DNA from: Nelumbo lutea
Taxonomy: Eukaryota; Streptophyta; Magnoliopsida; Proteales; Nelumbonaceae
Assembly: GCA_022828595.1 (NCBI GenBank)
Contig: JAKGHH010000002.1
Coordinates: 71,396,383-71,460,382 of the forward strand
Length of the DNA: 64,000 bases
Direction: 5' to 3'
Shown here: positions 23,501 through 35,500 of the stretch, piece after piece
Numbering within the stretch: the first letter of the stretch is position 1
How the letters are laid out: every line of letters starts with the position of its first letter
Notes under the pieces: model-generated
Databases searched by the model: none
What the model saw: the letters and a program-made list of their open reading frames with translations, nothing else
Told to the model about the DNA's origin: nothing
Program-made: the position numbers and the translations under genes

Positions 23501-26500
23501 CAACAATACAACTAATATTTGATTCCTAATCTGAAAAAGAAAGAACTGAGACTAAGATCATAAAACCAATTATACAAGTCTGCAGCAGTACCCCAAACCA
23601 CTGCATGGACTTGTTGCCCCAAGGGACCATTATAGAAGCAGACATAAATAAACAGGTTGAAAATTTTTCACATGCTTGAATGGTTTGTGCTTAAAGCACT
23701 TTTGTACAATTCAGATATGTTTGCTCTCACTCCCAAATTTTCACTTTGAATATGCTTTAAATGTTTATGTATAGGTAGGGGCTATTACTTGGTATGATGG
23801 TAAAATCCTGGGCTGTCAAGCATGAGAACATGGATTCGAGTCTATGAGCAGCTACATCATGATAAAAAAATTCCAATAGTTAGGACCATATCCAGTCCAC
23901 CCCTCCCAAGACCCCAGATAGATGCAACAGTGCAACCAACATTGACTAATGACCCATGTATTTTATTTTGAGACAATAGGCTTTTAAAAGACTTGACTTC
24001 CAAGTATTGTTGTTTTTTTAATATTTTCAGAATTTTGCAGTTTTGCACCTTTCTTGAAAAAGGTTTGTGCCTCACCTTGTATTTTGTGCCTAGGACACTA
24101 AATTGCCCTTGCACTTCTCTTGCACTATGCGCATTTAAAACATTGTTGTGCCCTCAATTACAATATACTCTATATTGAAGGCTAATTATGTACCATCTAC
24201 GATCAATAACTATAACTAGGCACCCATCTGGCTAAAATAACACCCATGCAATCACCTGAAACACCAGGCAAACACCTAGTTCAGTTTAGTTTTGTAGCAA
24301 ATACATGGAATGGTGCCTGTGCACCCTCCAAGAGAATGTTCCTTAACCCTACATCACAAATGACTTGATCTGGTTTTGACAATGTCAAGTCCAGAAAATA
24401 AAATCTGAGGTTCTGAACATTTGTCCATTTGATTGCAGAAGGAAATTCTGAAACATCATCAGTTCACAGAAAGCAGAAAAATGCCTGAAATGTAAATGCA
24501 GAGTATACCTGAATACTGAAAATGGCATGCTTTTACTGATTCATTCTGCATATTCACAAAAGATAAGTGCAAGGTTTCATTAAACTTACTCATCATACAC
24601 ATTTGCCCAGTTATCAGCTGAACCATCCTCTAAAGCACCTTCACCAACTTGTTGCCCAAATTCATCTGCCCAGTCCTGAACATGCAACTTGGAGAATTCA
24701 TCGATCCACTGATCATCAACAGATTCATGTTGAGCATGTTTGTTTGTGAACTCATTCACCCATCTATTAGTTCCATGAGAAAGCTGAAATACCACCGAAA
24801 TTCAATGGATAATTTGAATAAAAAAGGGAGAGTTGGTAGCAAAAGTGGACCCACTTTTCAATCTTAATAGCATTTTCTCCAATTTTAGAAGAAGAAAACA
24901 GTTTGAATCCACACCATAACTACCAAAAGTTATATGAGAAAAAGACACTGCATTTGGACATAACATTTGATGGATGATTTGTCTATTCATGCCATTAACA
25001 CAGAGAAAGAAAGCGTAGCAAGTAAAGAAGTACACATTCTGTTGGCTTAGGATGTGGTAGAGCCTAGATCAGAATAGTCAATGGACTGGATATTGGTCCA
25101 ACCCAACCCAGTCCAAATATGAGTCCATTACAGATGGACCAGGTCCGTCCAATCCAACGAATACTTGGGACCATTATGGACTGGTCAATTCAATTTATGG
25201 ACCACCCAATTTGCTCAAATTGGTTTTAATTTATATTGGATCCAACCTAAACCTGGTCCAGTGGCACCCGTACTCTTATCTTCTGTCAATGAACCGGATA
25301 TTGGTTTATGTGGAGGTGTATTAGGGCAGCGGTATGCTGGTCTTTGTGGGAAGAAAGAAACTCACGCATTTTTTCTGACAAGGAAAAAACTTTGGAAGAT
25401 TTGTTAGATCGAATCCTTTTAAGAGCTGTCCACTGGCTAAAATCTTTGGAGTTGTTTTCAGATTGTCCTATGGATGACTTGCTAAGAAACTGGAAAGAGA
25501 TTGCTTCCACTGCTAGATGCAAGAGGACTCTTTGTCCGTTCTGGTCCCCTCCCCCCTCGGGCTTTATAAAGCTGAATTTTGATGGCAGCAGTGTAAGGAA
25601 TCCATGGCCCTCTGGGATTGGAGGAGTCTTCGGGAATGAGGAAGGGATTGTTACTGCTTTATTCTCTGGCCCTATTGGAGAAGGTGACTCTCTTAGGGCT
25701 GAGATCCTTGCAGCGCTTGAAGGAATTTGAAGAGCAAAAGAATTAAATATTAGCCGCTTGATTCTGGAAGGTGATTCAAAGGTGGTGGTTAATTGGTTGA
25801 AGACAGAGGACAGTGGTTTGTGGAACTTTAACAATGAGAGAAAACAGTTCTTATGGCTGGGTAGGGACATTGAGATTCAGTACAGCTGGGTGAAGAGGAG
25901 TGCCAACTCATTTGCGGATGGGTTGGCCAAGCAAGGAGTGAATAGGGAGGCTGTTTTTTGGGCTAGTTTTTAATTTTTCTTTGCATTCCCTGTGTTTTCT
26001 GTTTTTGGGGAGCTAAGTTATTTTATCTCCCTTTGTATTCTTTTCCCTCTCTTCTCTTAATTTAATGAAGATGATGTTATTGATCAAAAAAAAAAAGAAC
26101 CGGATATTGGTTCAATCCAACCAAGTCCAATATAAATTCATTGCAGATGGACCAGGTCCAATCCAATCCAGTAAATACTTTGGACCATTAAGTCTGGACC
26201 TGGTCCAATTCAATATGTCTTATTGGTCCATCCAACCCATTCAAACTAATTTTGATTCAAATGGAGTCCAACCCAAACCCAGTCCATTGACATCCCTAGA
26301 TCAGAAAGGCACTAGGCAATAAAAAAAGGAAACAGGTTTTAGGGCAGACACTAGCTGAGTGCCTGATGGGTAGGGAGAGCCTAGCAGCAAGAGAGTCAAG
26401 GGTAAGAGGAAACTTGAAAAAGGAATTTCAAAATGTACAAGGGAAGATGGTGAGGTGGTAGGGGATAAAGCAGTGATGTGATCTCTATGCTTAGGAGTGT

Positions 26501-29500
26501 CCTATTGGGTTTGTTTTGGGCTTCTTGCAGGGTGGATTTGTTCAGTAATTGTCTTCTTCCTTAGTTGAGTACCTGTGGATGGTGTTGTTGTGGTAGTCCT
26601 TGGAGCATTTTGTATTGTAGCTGGTACTCTGATATAGAGATTCTAGCTTAGTCAGTTGATGTGGTGCAGAGCATGCAGGGTTAGTCCTATTTGAGTTCTC
26701 ACATCATGTCTCTTGTCTGTTCTTTTTATTTCCTTCCTTTTTTTATTGAGGGGAGGGGAGACAACCAGACTGGCCCATGTACTCCTTGTATAATCTTTTC
26801 TAAATAAATTTCATATTTATTACCAAAAGAACACTTGAATTAGAACTGACAACATAACTTAGTATTTACTTGCCTCATCACGTACAAATTGGTCAGCCCA
26901 AGAACTGGGAAGGCCATCATACTGACGTTCATATTCCTCAGCCCACTCACCCGAGGCAGATGGCCCAGCTGGCTTAACTTGATTATCATCAATGATAAGC
27001 TCACCACGGCTCATCTTTGATACAAACTGAAGGAATTTTGAATTCTGCATGACACAAAAGAGTGATATACATTTTGGTAAAAGCAACAAAAATGAAGAAT
27101 AAATTTATCTAATGGAAGCATTTAGAGGCTCAAGGGCACCTGTAAAATGTGTCACCAGTGGGTGCCCTTTTTTGATTGGTAACACAATTTTATTCAATAA
27201 ACAAAAAAGTAAAATCAAAACTATTCAATAAACCAGTGGGTGTTCTATTGAAAGAGACACTTTGATTGTGGTCGGTTCAATCACTAATTAGTTACATGCA
27301 GGCATGGTTTTAAACATCACCTTTAATTCCACAAGTTTCAGATCTGTAACCCCTCAATAGTGGCACGCATTACAACAAAAGAAAGTGCAATATGTACAAA
27401 TTTTAGATAAAAAGAACAATAATATAAAAACATGAAGGCATATGGACCTGAAATTTCTGATCATCATTTTGAGATAAAGTATGGGCAAGCATACGTGTCT
27501 GTTCCATTGCTGCTATACTTGAGATGTTTTTATCTCTCATTTGGCCCATTGACATCATTTGAGATTGTTCCTGCAAATGAAGTAAACCAATTTCAAGGAT
27601 AAATGAGGTAATATATAAGATAGAAGGGATTAAATGATAATAACATACTTCGATTATTTATCTTCATGGAAATTAACTAACTCAACAAATTATACATTGT
27701 CATGACACTTGGTATTTTTATAATTTGTGCGGAAAAGGGGCAATATTGTTTTTTCATACTATTTTACATGTTAATATAAAAGGGGATATGGGGCGCCACC
27801 ACATACCCATCATTCTGAATCTTTTCACTTTTTTCTTCTCTCTCGGCTGCCCACTTCTCTAGGGCTTCTTTTGATAGAAAACATGGCATCAGAACATCTA
27901 TCATAGAAAAGACTAGACTTTTTTCTTTCCCTTGACTGATTTTGTTCCCTGCAAGGAGTTGAAGGGCTTGATTCAGATCTGATCGACCTCTTTTTTTTTT
28001 ATCTTTCTTTCATTCTCTCTTAGTTTCGGGGTTACTTTCCTCGTAACTGAAGCATGTGAAGAACTGTTGGTGTTCTACTCGTGATCACTGTAATGGTTGG
28101 TTTGACCTGGGTGGCTGCTGTTAGGCTGTAGAAAGGTATGGTAAGTGTGCCAATTGCTTCTTCCAATGCAAAACAGTATCTCTAATAATGGTGCTTGAAA
28201 GGTTGGTGATTGTTGGAAGGAAAATGTGCAGTATACATGGCAGCAGCATGGCAGGTGTTTGCTATTATTCTCCACTCAGCACTCAGCAGTAGTGTTGGAC
28301 TCCTAATCAAGTTATTATACAGTCATGTCCTCATGGGACTATTTGGAGTACTCATTACTGCATTTGGCGGGTTGTTGGTGATTGAAAATCATGTCATCAG
28401 AAGACTCAATCACCACAGTATCCTCTGGGAGTGCATTATTATCTAATAATGGAATGGATACGGGATACCATGGGATTTCCTATGTCTATTGTTCCTCTTG
28501 ATGGTCTCAATACTTGGAGTGGTCCAAGGCTGTGAAGATGTTTATTGGAGGAAGAGGGAAATTGGTGTATCTCATGGAAAAGACCAAGGAACCTAGTAGT
28601 GAAGGATCTGTACATGAGAAGTAGGAACAATAGACCTGATAATGCCATGGCCGGTTTCTACCATACAACCTGCCCTTCGAAAGAACTTCATGTGGACTAA
28701 AACAGTCGAGAAAATATAGGACCAAGCCAAAATCTACATGTGCTGAACAGAGGCACTTTGCTCAGGTTTACCAACTCCAAGTGGAGTCATTTTCTTGAAA
28801 ACAAGGTGATAAAAGCCTTGCAGCCTATTATTCCACTCTTACATCTATGTGGAAGGAGTTAGACATTACCAAACCATAGATTGGTAGGGCCCCGCATTGG
28901 CAGAAGCCTCATGCACTAGGCTGCCCTTTGTTAGATTTGAACGACTAAGAAATTGCTTCAGCCTACAGTAAGTTGGTCTTCAGCAGCATGTATTTGCTAT
29001 CTTAGCAGGTCTGAACTTAGTTTATGAGCCTATGTGGGTTCAGATTTTTGGGGAAACAGAGTTGCCTGAGATACAAGAAGTTTATATCTTAGTCCAATCA
29101 GAGGAGAACAGGAGGGCAGCTATGAATCCTCCCAAAGGTGAGCAGGTTGTGTTATTATCTAAGGCTGAGAGAAGAATGAATTGCAAAGGAGGACTGTGAT
29201 GATAGGGATAAATTGTGGTGCAGTCTTTGTAAGAAGAACAAATACACCAAGGAAAGTTGTTGGGATTTGATTGGTAGACCCAAGAAATTTCAAGGGAAGC
29301 AAGGGAAGAAGTTCATGCAGCTCATGTGGCTTCCACCACTTCTAATCAAGAAAGCCAACAGCAACGAAGCCAAAGTACCCCACCTCCAGGACAACCTATG
29401 GGATCTTACCCAAGGAGGATATCACAAGTACCATGCTTGATCAGTTTGAACAGTTGCGGCATTCACTTAGGCAGTTAGAAGAAAAGCCTATTACACATTC

Positions 29501-32500
29501 TAAATCATTTGCTGCAAGCTCAGGTAACCAAGCCCATGCACTTCATGTCTCCTTTGTTGCCTCGTAGTCTCTTTGAATCATTGATTCAGGAGCAACTAAT
29601 CATATACTGATAGTGGTAAATCAAGTCTTTTCTCTTCATATTTTTACTTCCAATCAGTGATTTAAAACAGGTGAGGCATATTTTAAGGTATGCACCTTGC
29701 CTAGGCCCTAGGTACAGCACTTTGAAAAGGTGTGCACCTGTTGTTCCTATGTGTGCACTTGGTGTGCCTCACACTTCAGCCTAGTTGTGCACCTTTTCAA
29801 AATTTGTGCATATTGACCTCCAACCAAACCCCAGCCCAAACAAGTCCATGTTAGGTCTTAAATTCTTAATCCTTACAAAAAAAATGACTTTAAGACAATT
29901 AAAATTATAAAATCACTTTTTCATAGGGATTAAGAATTTAAGACGCTAACATGGACTTGTTTGGGCTTGCCTTGAGGGGCTTGATACAAAGGCGGCTTGT
30001 AGAATCAAGAACGCAAAATGTTTAACATCACATTAACTATTTGAACTAATGGATAGATCCAAGGCTCCAGGTTCAGATGGCTTTACAATGGGTTTTTATC
30101 AAAGATTGTTGGGAGGTGTTGAAAGAGGATTTAGTTGAAGTCTTTAAGGAATTTGCAAACAATCATGTAATAAGCCCTGAAATCAATGCCACTTTTTTGG
30201 CCTTGATACTTGAGAATACTGATGCCAACCACCCAAAAGATTATAGGCCTATTAGTCTAGTGACAAGCATCTATAAAATTCTGGCTAAAGTGCTTTTATT
30301 GAGGATCAAAACAGTTCTCCCTTATATCATTAGTGAAATCCAGGGGGCTTTCATTCAATGGCAACAAATAACAGATCAAATCCTAATTGCGAATGAGTGT
30401 GTGGAGGAAATGAAAAGGTCTAGGAAGAGAGGTTTCATTTGTAAAGTGAATCTTGAAAAGGCCTATGACTTGGTGGACTGGGAGTTTTTATTAGAGGTGA
30501 TGCGAAACTGTGGATTTGGAGACAAGTGGTGTAGTTGGATATCTAGGTGTATCAGTACCTGTCACTACTCTATTCTGGTTAATGGTATGGTAAGGGACTT
30601 TTTTCCAGCTTGCAGGGATGTCAAGCAAGGGGATCCACTCTCACCCTTCCTTTTTACCTTAGTAGCCGATGTTATTAGTAGGATCATTACTAAGGTTGAC
30701 AGTGAAGATGCCATTAGGGGTTGGAGAATGGGGAGACACCAAGTCCCAGTCACCCACTTTCAATTTGTAGATGACCTATTGATCTTTTGTGAAAGAGGTT
30801 TTAGCGAAAAGGTAGCAAACCTAAAGGAGCTAATCAAAGGATTTGAAAGGATTTCTAATCTGAAAATAAATTTGGAAAAGAGTTGCATAGCGGGTATAAA
30901 CTTGGAGGTAGGGGAGGTCGAGGCTATTGCGGAGTGTCTTGAGTGCTCCATCTCTACTTGGCCTATGTCATACTTAGGGCTTCCATTAGGGGCAAATCCT
31001 AGAGAGAGTAGATTTTGGACCCCAGTGATAGAAAAGTTTGAGAAGAGATTAGCCTCGTGGAAGAGAAATTATCTCTCTTTAGGAAGGAGAATTACCTTAA
31101 TAAGAGCTACCTTGGCTAACTTGCCTACCTATTTTGTGTTTGTCTTTAGGATACCAGTTAGGGAAGCTAGGAAGCTGGAGAAGTTAATGAGAGATTTCCT
31201 GTGGAAGCTGTGACAAGAAAAAAATGATCATTTGGTTAATTGGGAAATTGTGTGCAGAAAGAAGTAAAGAAGAGGGGGATTGGGACTTGGGAGGGTGACT
31301 GGAAAAAATCAAGCTCAGTTAGGGAAATGGTTGTGGCGATGGCCATTGGAAAGTGAGAGGCTATGGCATGAGATGGTGGGAAGCATTCATGGGAGTTCAG
31401 AGAATGGATGGGATGCTGGTGTATCAACGCAGGCTAACCTGGCAACACCTTGGAAGGCCATTCACAACACCCTCAATTCCTCAATTTTATCATGTATGAA
31501 GTTTGTTCTGGCAACGCTGTTCGTTTTTGGGAGGCTATCTGGGTAAGAGACACCCCCTTAAAGGACCTTATCCCTTCGCTATTTTCTGTTTCTTTGTATA
31601 AAAAAGTGGTGGTCTCAAAATTTGTCTGACCATTGGGAACACCCTTAGCTCCTAATTGGGATTTTGGGTTTCGTAGAAGACTCAATAGGGCAATACCTTG
31701 GCCGAAGACTTTGGAAATATTTCATCAATTCTCTTTTAATGACCTTTGGAGAAATTGATCAGCAGTAGTGAGTTGTTCACCCCTAAAGGACAAATCAATT
31801 ACAAACTGGTCTCCTCCATCTGAAGGATCACTGAAGTTGAACTTTGATGGAAGTAGCATAAGTAATCCAGGATTATTCGGAATGGGGGTGTTTTGAGAAA
31901 TGAGAAGGGAGAGATTTTGTTGCTCTACTCAGGTCCCTTAGGAGTTGGGGACTCTATCAGGGCAGAGCTATTAGCTATTGTACAAGGGGTGCAATTTGCA
32001 AACCAGCTGGGGGTACAACACCTAATAATCAAAGGGGATTTCAAAGTGGTGGTGGGTTGGTTGAAAAATCCTAAAGATACTATATGGCACTACAAGAATG
32101 TAATGAAGAAATTCAGTTGGTTGACAAAAAATATGTTGGTCACAGTATAGTGGGTGGGGAGATTAGCAAATACTTTGGCAGATGTCTTAGTCAAGCAAGG
32201 GGTAAATAGGGAAGAATTGTTTTGGACTCAGTTGTGATTCCTGTATTTCTTTCCTAGTTTACTTGTAAGATTCAAGGAGGGGCTGCAGCTCGCACCTCTC
32301 CCTGGGATGTTGTATGAATTCACAAAGTCTAAATCAGCTTCTGAATTAATAAATTTATTATTATTCATCAAAAAATATGTTTTATATGTTTAATTATTTT
32401 TAAATTTTCATTTTTAATATGGTTCACATGTTATGTTTATGTACTTTAATTTGAAAGAATAGGTTTTTCTAAAACATTTATTTTAAAATGTAAGCTTATA

Positions 32501-35500
32501 TTTTTAGTTAATATGATGTTTAATATTTTAATTTTTTTTGCATTTTTAGGCATTTTTTTGCATTTTCTCACCTTGCTTCAAAAAGGCATGCACCTGCCCC
32601 TTGCACCTCGGGCACAAAATGCCCCTTACACTTTTAAAACATTGTTTCCAAAGAGATAAAGTTAAACTTGCTAATGGTTCACTATCCAATATTGCTGGCC
32701 AAGGAGTTGTCTCTCTACCCATGGGTTTGTCTCTTCCTAATGTCCCCATGGCTCCATGTTCCTAGTATGCCCATAAACATTATCTCCATTAATTGCATTA
32801 CCAAGTCTTTGAACTACTCATTAACTTTTCATCTTGACCCATGAATTGACTTTGGAGAAGATGATTGGTAGAGGATGCATGGCTTAAAATCTCTACATCC
32901 CAGATTCAATGCCTACCTATAAGGCATCAAAGAACAATAGTTGTTTAAGCCAATCGAACCCATCCTATAGTTATTGTAATAAAGAGCATATTTATTACAA
33001 ATTTTGTTTCACAATATGTTCAAATCTATGTTTATGTTCTCTTTGATTTGTGCTACTTTTCAATTAAGGAAACATTATAAAAACTCATATCCACCTATTA
33101 ATAAAAGGTTCAATTTTCCCCTTCAAATTGTGCATTATGATGTTTGGGGTCCATCTTTAATTGAGGTAAAAAGAGGTTATGGATATTTTATTACTTTTAT
33201 TGATTATTATTCTTGAATCTCAATATATATGGATCTATATGCTATGATCTTGAGATATAGTTCTGGAAATCATAAAAACAAATAAAAATCCACTGGATGG
33301 TGTTTACTCAATTTCACGTTGAGTCCAAGATACTACAATCAAGCAATGCTAAGGAGTATTTCAACAAATATGTTACTAGATATCTAGAAGAAAATGGTGT
33401 GCTACATCATAGTTCTTGCCCTCAAACACGACAACGAAATGGTATTGCCCAAAAGAAAGAACAGATATTTGTTAGAGGTTGCTAGCAGTTTACTTTTCCC
33501 AATGCATGTAACTGAACATTTCTAGGTTGATTGTGTTCTCACAACAATCTATCTATCAACCACATGTTGTGTCTCCCCTGTTGCAGTATAAGGCCCCAAA
33601 TCAGTTGTTTTTCCCATCCTCTCCCTTATTATCTATTCCTGATCATGTTTTTGGTTGTCATGTGTTGTACAGAGCAAATCTCCTTTTGGTAAGTTGGATC
33701 TTCGATCTATTCCTTGTATCTTTCTTGGTTATGCTTCACCACAAAAGGGTTATAAATGTTATGATGCTATGTCCAAAAAGGTAGATATCTATATGGATGT
33801 TACATTGAGTCCCATTCCTTATTCCCTCCCTCACCTCAAGGGGAGAATAGTAGTGGTAGGTGAGTCAAGTCCAAGTCCCTATCCCTCTGCCTACTCTAGT
33901 CTCTCAAGTTTTGCAAGTCAATACTTGTCACACTTGGCACAAGAAGGGTCAGCTATTGGGTGCAAGGGTGGAACCAGAGGCGGTACCTTCAGTGCCATCA
34001 AATTTCCATGAGGTAGATCCTCACACCAGTTTTCTTTCAAGTACTCACATCAATCCTCCTTCAGGTACCTCTGAACCTATTCCCAGAGATCTTGATTTAC
34101 CTATTGCTGTTTGTAAGGGTGTGTAATCCTGTATCAAGCACCCAATTGCTCTGTTTTTTTTTTTTCTTTTTGATCAATAACTGCAGAAATTTTATTAACA
34201 TAAAAGGTAAAGATAGATGTAGATAGTACAAATTACAACACAATGTCAATGAGAGACAAAAACTCCTCTCTCCCCTACAAAATTCTTGTCTTAAGCTGTG
34301 CCCAAAAAAGAGTTTCCCTTTCCACCCCTTGTTTGTCTAGTCCATCTGATATGGAATTAGCACAGATTTTTACCCACTGAATCTTCATTTCCATGTCTTT
34401 TGGTATCCGTTTAAACTTCGTTTTTTGACTGTTGTATATCCACATCCACAGATCATCACATTGTAGCCAGCTCACCACCACCAATTTAGGTCTCCCTCTA
34501 CAACTAATCTTCTAATGTTCAAAAATCTTGCTCTCTGCATTCCTTCCATCAACCCTATTGCTCATTTTACTGCCATTGCTTCATTGTCTCTTTCCTATTG
34601 TACTTTTGCCTCTACTATTAGTAATATCACTATTCCAAAAAGTGTTGCAAAAGCCTTGAAATTACCCAAATAAGAAAACAATGTGTGAAGAGATTCATGC
34701 CCATCACAAAAATCACACATGGGATATTGTTGATCCTCTAAGGGAAAGAAACCATTTTTTAAAGAAACATGCCGATAGCAAATGGGTGTTCGCTATGAAG
34801 TATCATGCAAATGGCTAAGTAGAGAGATACAAAGAAAGGTTAATGGCAAAGGGGCTTTCTCAAATGCATGGCGTTGACTATAATGAGACCTTTGCCCCAA
34901 CTGTTAAAACAACATAGGACTTCTTATCATTGGCTGCCAATTTTTCAATTGCCTCTTCATCAGTTGGATGTAAAAAATGCCTTGAATGGAGATTTAGAGA
35001 AGTGTTTATGATTCAGCCACCAGGTTTTCAAATCCAGGGCAATGAAGAGAAAGCATGTCTCTTGAAGAAATCATTATATGACCTTAAACAATCTCTTAGG
35101 GCACGGTTTAGGAGATTTAACAAGGCCATGCAACTGGTAGGGTTTGAAGTTTTTTTTTTTGTATTGAAGCTATGGGGTCAAAAGGGTATTTTTATCTCCC
35201 AACGGAAGTACATTCTACACTTAATCAAGTGCAGACGCTGAGAACCATGACATGGTACAAGGTGTAGCTGAGCTTTTATGGTTCAAAAAATCTTCTAGGT
35301 TGGGACTCCAAAATTCAGGTCCTATGTCTCTATATTGTGACAACTAGGCAGTTATTAGCATTGCCCACACCCAATTCTCCATGAGATAACCCAACATATA
35401 AAAGTTAACAAATAAATCATTCATGAGAAGGTGGAAAAAGAGGAAACTTGCATCCCTTTTGTTGGCTCAAAAGAGCAACTTGTAGATGTATGTACAAAGA

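Larger units (their letters stand above)
25075..26298. mobile_element. hAT-like MITE with a nested LINE (intron 7)
   Basis: Ends are TAGTCAATGGACTGG and CCAGTCCATTGACATCCCTA; 12 bp (TCAATGGACTGG) are perfectly inverted. Flanked by a perfect 8-bp duplication GATCAGAA at 25067-25074 and 26299-26306, the size typical of hAT transposition. Without the nested LINE and its duplication the element is about 418 bp. The interior is built from repeated GGTCC/TGGACC words and comprises two diverged halves of about 200 bp. It cannot encode a transposase. Confidence 0.88.
29655..32644. mobile_element. TIR element (MITE-like) split by a LINE, inside copia III
   Basis: Left end CAGTGATTTAAAACAGGTGA and right end CACTTTTAAAACATTG are imperfect inverted repeats. 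The flanks CTTCCAAT and TTTCCAAA match at 6 of 8. The arms carry repeated TGCACCT/AGGTGCA words. With the LINE removed, the arms are roughly 350 bp (left) and 270 bp (right). It splits the copia III protease region. Confidence 0.6.

Noticed and set aside
23790..23850. A functional tRNA gene
   Set aside because: A- and B-box-like motifs are present, but no cloverleaf could be drawn and a related retroposed copy exists; a SINE head fits better.
30077..31213. A 378-codon open frame as a host gene
   Set aside because: It is a LINE reverse transcriptase with a frameshifted start, part of a truncated insertion.
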